DNA of 64,000 nucleotides from Gordionus sp. m RMFG-2023 (Eukaryota; Nematomorpha; Gordioida; Chordodea; Parachordodidae), in assembly GCF_954871325.1 (NCBI RefSeq), contig NC_088776.1, forward strand, positions 49,432,569-49,496,568. The letters run 5' to 3'. The position numbers and the translations under genes were made by a program. The notes below the pieces were generated by a model. It ran no database searches. It was not told where the DNA came from and saw only the letters and a program-made list of their open reading frames with translations. Shown piece after piece: positions 11,301-20,300 of this stretch (position 1 is its first letter; every line of letters begins with the position of its first letter).

Positions 11301-14300
11301 ACTTAATTGAATTAATTCCAAATAATTTCTGTATTTTAAGGTATATATTAGGAATTATTTTTGTTAGGCACTTTGTCCTATTTATTTTGGGACATTAGCC
11401 TTACATCTATCTTAAAGGAAAGAGTTTTGTGTATTAATCTTTTAACAAGTTTATAATTTTGTGTATTAAAATGGTTGATTTCTTTCGCGTAAATGGATTT
11501 AATTAGACATATAGGCACTTTAGTTATGGTAGAGGAGACCGAGGCAAAGCAAATTGGATTTCGTAAATATAAAATTTGTAATTTTAACATAAAATATTTC
11601 AATATTTCAGGCTAGCGCTAGCTGACTAAATGACACATTTATTTTGATTATTATACATATATAATTAATAATTTTAAAATTTCATTTCGTTATAAGTTAA
11701 AGAGGGCACACTACGGGGTACATAGGACCATATATAAGATAATATAAAAATAATTCTTTTATTAATAAAGATTATGGGAGACACTAAAATAAGCTTTATT
11801 TTATATATTTTCTATAATGTTGTAAACGAACGCGATCAAAGTAAACGTGTTGGTGAATAAGATTAGTTACTTTATTGAAAAAATATGATGAACGGTGCTT
11901 CCTTTTATTAAAACGAATTGTGAACCTAAGCATTTACATTTTTTTGACGAACTTGTTTGTTTTTTAGGTTCATTAAAAAAGTATACTTTAAAAAAAATAT
12001 TAAAATGAATTTAAATTTTATTTTTAAGCCCGCTGACCTCTCACTAGTATCCATAGGCGTAGCCAAAATTTTGCTAGGGGGGGAGGCACTATTAGGTTTA
12101 TTTTTCTCCTTAAAAGTTTATTGGAGATTTTTTCGATCACCTCTTAAAGGTCTTTGGCTTACATATTTTAAATAATGATTTTTTCACTTTTTTTATATAA
12201 AAATGATATTTTCTAAAAATTTTGAATTCGTCATTTTCAAATAAATTATTAACTTTGGCTTAATCGCTTATGGCCTCATATTGTATCCATTTTTATGGGA
12301 GATGAACGTGAAAAGTGGGGGGGGGGGGGGTTTAGAAGCCTAAAATAATATTTACGAGAATAAGCAAATATCCAAAATGGGGGGGGGGGATTTTCGCTTA
12401 AAATTGTTTAATGTTGTTAAACTTTATTATAAATTTTAATTTAATATAAGTTCATAAAAAGGTTTTTTTTTTTTAAATTTTAAGAAAAAATTAATCAGGG
12501 CAAAAATATAAAATCTTAGGAAGGGTAAGAATGAACCCCCTTCACAAAGTCTGCAAGTGGCATCCTTTCCAGATACATAATCTTAAAAGCGCTTCACCTG
12601 GACTAATTGATGTTTGAAACCATCTTTCATCTATTATATATATATATAATTGTGGTTTATTTTTTAATTTATCTTAATATTTTATATATTATTGTAAAGG
12701 CAACAGTGTAATTATATATAATTTTTTTTAAATTAAAATTTGCCAAAATCAGCAGGTCATATTTGCAAAAAATGTATATAATGATGGTTATAATACTTTT
12801 GCAAATAGTAAATTATTTTCCATAGACCAATTAAGATATGTCGAATTTGCTATATGGAACTGTTGATGACTAAACGAATGTGGAAACCAATTGAAAAGTT
12901 TGCTACTATCTATCATGAAAATAATAATTTGCATTTAGATATTTTATTTATTACCAACCATTTTTTTCTACCTTTTTCATCATTCATTCTTAAAATATTA
13001 TATAATTATAAAGTATATACATCCAAACTTATAATTATTTTATATGTAAAATCTATTAAAGACTTTTATTCCACATAAAAGAGTATTTTAGTTATTGAAA
13101 AATTCACGGATATATATACCCTAATTTTTTCAAATTCTCCTTTTTTATTATTATAAATATACTAAAACTAAAGTTATATTAAAGTGTTTTTATTTATCAT
13201 TATATAATATTAGTCTCACTTAATAGATAGTCGTATCCCAATTGCGAAGATCTTTTTGTGTTTTTATATAGATCCCCCGAATATCCAAGATTGATTGTAA
13301 AATTTTTAATACCCCTTTTCCTTATTCTGGTTTGAAAATTTATTAATTCCTAATTTTTTTAATAAATATAAATCAAATTTTAATGTATTTTAAAAAAGGA
13401 AAATTAATGGCGATTAGTAATAGTGATGCAAAATCGCTCCATTTGAGCCGCTTTTTAAAAACAGCCAATTCAGTAATTTATTCAGAAAAATATTACGCAC
13501 TCAACTGAAGATTTTGTTCATAAATGGCACAAAGGTTTAGACATCTATTAGCGAAATCTTGAAGCTTAGGCAATGTTTTTTTGTCTAAATTATTGAGTTA
13601 GCCATTTTTAAAATCGGCTCAAATGGAGCTATTTTGCATCACTAAGTAGCCACTTATTTTAGGTAAATCAGTATTATATAAATATTTGCATTTATGTGTA
13701 AGTATACCAATCAAGCGGATATGTTATGATCTAACGTAGGTGTAGTCACGAATTTGCCAAGGGAGGGGATCCTTATTAAGTGGGGTGTTCCCCATAAATT
13801 TTATTGGTGGTATTTAGGTTCATCCACCTTATTGTAGGCCTTTGCCTATTAGATTTTTATAAAAATAATTCTGGGAGATTCAAATATTTTTTAAATAAAT
13901 GTTTTTTTATAAAAATTGTGAATTAGAGCCGTTAATTCAAAAGGTTATTGTCTTTTACTAATTATTCTGTTAAATTCTTATTTATAGTGATATATTGTAT
14001 ATGGTGGAGATGGCGGTGCTGGGTGTGTAGGGTGAATTTTTTATTAGCTAAAATGATATTTAAGAAAACAGACAAATTTGTGGTGGGGAAGGGGATTCCT
14101 CCCCTTCTGGTTACGCGCCTGTGATCTACATATAGATTTCAGTTAGCAGGAATTAGAAAGAGGTAGCAATAAGAAAATCACCTTTGATGATTTTCATATT
14201 TTAAGAGACCGTTGTTAAACGCAAAAAAATGTCTTTTAATTTTAATAAAGAAGCTTTTGTAATTATGACTTTCACAAATAAATAAGAAGCAATTATAATA

Positions 14301-17300
14301 ACGGATTAGCTATTAAAAATTTTATCTCTTACAAGGAACACGCCCAGAGGAAAAATTTTCAGTTTAAAATCAATTCACCTCTTTTTCGAATTCAAAAGTA
14401 AAAGTGGTATGGTATGTAATCAATTCATACAATAAAATTTTATTTTTATATCATATACTACGGTATAACATAGCCTACTTAAAAAATTTATTATTATTAT
14501 GTGTTCCTTAGTTTTGGATTTTCAAACTTAGAAATCTTATAACTCACAATGTTCCTCAATTTAGTGCTTTAAATTTAAGGCGCCTTTGAATCCGATTATA
14601 TAAATGGATTATAGACTAAGTTATTTGAATAAATTATTAATAAACTCGTACTGAATAGCAAGGATGAAAAATTTTTTTAAAGGAGGGATTAAAGTAATAT
14701 AATTGATAAAACATTATACAAAAATGTAAATTTACTTTGATATCAGATACGGACGGGTTCGTATCATCACCCACAAAAATATCATCAATATCTATCATGA
14801 AATATCGATTTTTATTTTTCAATTTATCTAGTTGTAGTCTTTTTGCGTCGTTTAATTTAGAATGATTTAGGAGTGTCAACAAACAATCATAAAAGAGAAT
14901 CTGGAAAGGCCAATATTGAAGTCTAGCGCCGAAAACTATTATCTCTTGATTTAAGATTCGATTCGATAATTTTGTTGAAGATTGCAAATTTTTTAGGTAA
15001 TATATAAGGGGTAACTTATTCAATTCTTGGGTTTTAGCCCCTAAATCTTCAGTATATGCTAAAATTTCATTCTCCCAATCATAGGTTACATGTGGAGAAA
15101 ATGTAAAACTTCTGATAGCATCTGACTCAGAAAAAACTTCATCATAAATTTTACCAAGCTTTGGCCAGTGTTCATCAACCAGTGGTAACTTTAATATGTA
15201 AGGGACTTGTGATTCCCTGTTTACATATATGCCTTTAATTTTGGTCGAAGGAAAATTTACTATATTTTGAACCTATATATTATAATTTATATATAAAAAA
15301 TTATAATTAAGTCTTAGGCCTCTAGTTCACTTTTTAACATCTAAAATGCCACTTAGTGTATGAATAAATCATTTAATTCTGTATATTATTTAAAATTTAT
15401 ATCTTCCGGACTCAAAAGCGGAGAAGATAGGAGGGTATTAGAATATATTAGCTTTTCACAACATCATATAAACACTATATACTTATGCTAAGTTTAATGA
15501 TTTTTAATTTATAACTGGATTTCCTAAATATAAAGAAATCCTTTTTAATTTATAATAAAGATTAACTAAAGTTACCCAATGAAAATGACTGAAATTTTTT
15601 ATGGTAATGAAATGATTCTAAACATATCCTAATATTATAAAAAAACTACATATAAGATAACTAAAAATCCCTATTTTATTAAATGCAAAATATATTCCTT
15701 TGTTTGTGAAGAAATTTCCTAGGCTATCTTCTTTTCCGCATTTAAAGGACCCAGGGAGAATTCAGTCTTGGATATATCCGTTGTTTAATTTCTTTAATCA
15801 ATTTATTACCAAAATCCGGAAATAGCTTTAGAAAAAAACGGTATCTTATATATACTATGCTTATATATATTTCGCATTGTGATATAGAATTTATCGGGAT
15901 TCGGAATCTCTTGATTTTGAATCATTTACTAAGGGCAATTTAAAAATTTTAAAAATCTGATTTGAAAGGAATTGTATTTCAGCATGTGTAGAGTACCCAA
16001 ACTGTAAACTTCAAACAATTTTGCCATGAACTTTACAACTACTCCTAATTTATATTAATTTTTTTATGGATTTTCATATAAATCAAAAAATACTAAAATG
16101 TCTCTAATTCTATTTAAAATAATCGGGTTCGGGCAGGGCCGGACCTAATATTTTAAAAAAAAATTTCGGGCCGGGTCGGGTCGGACCTTGGAAATTTTTT
16201 TAAATATATTTTATATTGAATTTTTTTTGTAAAATAAAAATATTTGATTTTATTTATTGAAACTAAAAGACATAACATATGTCTTTTATTTTGAGTAATT
16301 ATAGAGATTAATTTATATATTTAAATAAATTCGGGCCGGGCCGGGTTGATAAAATTTTTTTAAAAAAATTTATGAGGCCGGCAAAACTTTTTTAAAAAAT
16401 TTCGGGTTCGGGCCGGGCCTGGCTTGAAAAATTAGGCCCGATGCAGATCACTAGTAAATACCATGCTAGAATACATAATTTTTTAAATCGCCCTTGGTAA
16501 AGAATTTAAAATTGAGAATCCCCACAGATTCCATATCCCAATACGACATTTATATTATAACTATAGGTACTACACTTTACATCTGTATATATAAAATTGA
16601 GTACAGATGTAGAAGTTATGCTTTTTAAAAATAGTGTCTTAGATAATTTCAAAATTATAACTTTGTATAAATAAATATAAAGCAGTCTCCTAACTAATTT
16701 TTAAAAAAAAATTGAAAGAAAATTTTATATGACCATTTCTTGTTTTCTATTCCCGGTTTTCGGTGGTATACTAATTTTTACATTAAATACCAAATTTAAA
16801 TAAAATAGGTATTATTATCTAAGTTATTGCTTTCTCTTTAGTATTTCCCTAGGTATATTTGGAATAAAATGAAATACAATTTTGTTAATTTCACGTTTCT
16901 AAATCTTTCCTCTGGAAGTAAGAGGATTTGAGTAATAATTTCTTTTTCTTTCTAGATTAATATATATATAATATATTGCATTTTACCTTATAACTTATCA
17001 TTTCAAATCTTCAAAGGGCTCATAATGATACTTTATAGATTTAAAATGCACATTTTATCGATTGCAAATGATATTTATTAGGTAAAATATCAAATAATAT
17101 AATTATATCAAATTATAAAAAAAAATGAAAGAGCCCGGCTAGATTTTTGATTAGTTTAAAAATGTAATTTAACATTATATATACATATCTTTTTAAGTTT
17201 AAGAAAAATATAAAAAATGTTTTACCTCTTGAATAGTAGTAGTGATGAAGAGGAAAAGTTTGGGTTTAATAAGATTAATATAGTATTTTAAGTACTCCAC

Positions 17301-20300
17301 ATCTAGATAAGTTTGTTTTGTGATATACTCGTTACCAACCATCGTGTCAAACACACCTTCATGCGGAATTTCGGAGTAATCTATACCATCTATCAAGTCA
17401 ACATAGTCCATTAAATTTTCGAAGATGATGATGTCAAAGCATTCCTTGTTTATGATGACATTCGTTTTTAAGTAATTAGTAAAATAATTGACAAAAAAGG
17501 CTTTATCGAGTGTTTTATTTTTGTCAGGAGTCTGTTGAACTGCAGTGTCAGGATTAAAATTATCTATGGCCAAAACACGATAAGATAATTTGGCGTAATT
17601 TAAAGATCTTTTTAGATCCTTTGTTAATGACTCCAATTTTGGGTCCGACACTATTAGCACATTAAACCCGTTAAGTTTGATGCAATAATCATTTATATGT
17701 TTTGCGTTAGCAAAGTCAAAATCATTTAGAAACTTGTTGCTGAAATTGAAGTGCCTATCATAACTTTGGAATGATAATGTATCAAGGATTCTTTCTTTAG
17801 AAATTCCATTATAATTTTTTAAATCTATAGGTTTTATACAATATTATATTAGAATGAGAAGAATATAATTACTATCAATCAAGTGAATATAACAATGCTA
17901 TTGATGGTATTTTAAAAAGTAGCACTCTATAGCTACTACTACTTTCCAAAAAAAGTAGATCGCAATTATATAACTACTTCTCAAAGAAATAGCCCTCCTT
18001 AGTTTTTATAGTTTAAAAATGTAGGATAGCTATTTTAATTACTTTAAAAATTATGTCTAAATTTTTTTTCATTAAGTCTGGGCGAATAAATTAAATATTG
18101 CAGCCCCAATTATATATTTTTTATAATCGTAAATAATATTTTATACAAAATTGAAATATAATAATTGTAACATTTTGAGAGTTTTGAAAGGATTGAGAGA
18201 TTATAATCGTTGTCAAATAAGAAAGGTTAGAAAAAAATGATACTAACTCTTTATTAAATAATAAGTTAAAAATATAATCAACTAAATTAAAAAAAATTAA
18301 AATAATCAAAAATTAACATTAAAAATTATAATCAAGTTCGTAAAATCATGATCTCCCTTTATACAAATATCCTCGAATATATATATACTTTTCTATAATT
18401 CATTTACATAATGTTTTACAAACAAACTGAAAAAAATCTTGAACTTTCTTTAATTTGAATAATCATTCTTTTTTATTCCTCTTTCTTTAAATCATTTGCA
18501 TTCGAAATTTAATTCTTTTTTCTTGAGTAGATTTGAATATCCTTCGGCTTTGTAATTTGGTTTAACAATTACAACACCCTTCCACTTAGATTAGTCCCAC
18601 CATTCTGCGAGTAAGGCATGGCTCCCGATACATTCTTCTAGCTCCTTTAATTATATCTCGTTTTACTCCCACATTATCCTAGTCTTTGCTTGTTTCTAAC
18701 GGTTTCTAGTAACTAATGACGGTAAACCACTGACGATAATTTGTCTGCGAGTAACGATGGTTTCCACGACTTCTTGTTCGATTTTTTATCTTATACTAAA
18801 TTTTTGATAAGCAATTGGCTATAATTTGTCAACGATTAACGATAGCATCCTGGTCTTCTTGTCAATATATCCACTTTGCCTTAAGATCTCTTATACGATA
18901 ATGATTTCTTGTATCTTTTGATCCAAAATAAAAATCCGATCTCTAATTGAGCTCGAATGCGGCATAAATTTTCTAATGACAAAAAGCCGTTTCTCTTTAT
19001 GAAGATTTTTAGGTTAATCAACAACCTGATATTTTGCTAAATATTATCAACTTAAATAACAGTCAACCATATATCTTTAATAAAAATTTATAACGAATTT
19101 CTTTTAGCTACATCGATCACTTGTACGTATAACGATCTCTTGTGACGCATTCTTTTTAGCTAAACGACTAATTCTCCGAAATACGACCATTAATATTGAT
19201 ACCATTGTTTTATTGCTCTCATTCTTTGTCTTAGTGTCGATAGTCATCTCATACATCCCCTTCCCCCTTTATTTAGAATCTCTTTTCAGAGTTAATTAGA
19301 CTGACTTTTGATCTTCTAAAGCCTGGATCAATCGCTGTAAGGCACCTCTGTACCAATATGGTATTGATATTTATATTGCTGAGGCTAGTGGGAGAGTTAA
19401 TTAGACTGAATTGTTGACATTGCCCTGTCGCCTCCACTCTCCAACATCATTGTAACATTTTGAGAGTTTTGAAAGGATTGAGAAATTATAATCGTTGTCA
19501 AATAAGAAAGGTTAGAAAAAAATGATACTAACTCTTTATTAAATAATAAGTTAAAAATATAATCAACTAAATTAAAAAAAATTAAAATAATCAAAAATTA
19601 ACATTAAAAATTATAATTAAGTTCGTAAAATCATGATCTATCATTATACAAATATCCTCGAATATATATACTTTTCTATAATATTCATTTACATAATGTT
19701 TTACAAACAAACTGAAAAAAATCTTGAACTTTCTTTAATTTGAATAATCATTCTTTTTTATTCATCTTTCTTTAAATCATTTGAATATCACAACACTTTT
19801 CCACTTATATTAGATTAGACCCCACATTCTGCGAAAGACCAATAGTCGTGCATGTATTCAATTACTTCTTCCGGTAGATTTTGTTTCTTGCCTTCGTCTG
19901 GAATTGATTGCATGCTTTTAAACGATTCACGATTACTAGTCAATGATTATTTTAATCCTTTGCTTGTTTCTAACGTCCTTCTCTTGTAACTAATGATAAG
20001 TGCTTTATCTTGATCCACGATAGGCTATGCTTGATCTGCGCTTAACGATTGTTTCCACGACTTCTTGTTTCTAAGATCATCGATTGTTTATCCTATACTA
20101 AAGTTTTGATAAGCAAAGTTTTGATAAGCAATTGGCTATAATTTATCAACGATTAACGATAGCATCCTGGTCTTGACCCTTTGTTCTCCCTAGTCGCTTG
20201 TCAATATATCCACTTTGCTTTAAGATCTCTTATACGATAATGATTTCTTGTATCTTTTGATCCAAGATAAAAATCCGATCTCTAATTGAGCTCGATTGCG

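Noticed and set aside
12854-13078. Plus-strand frame [16 protein letters not shown]
   Set aside because: It is antisense to NDST exon 5, whose minus-strand reading matches a known family and has consistent splice sites.
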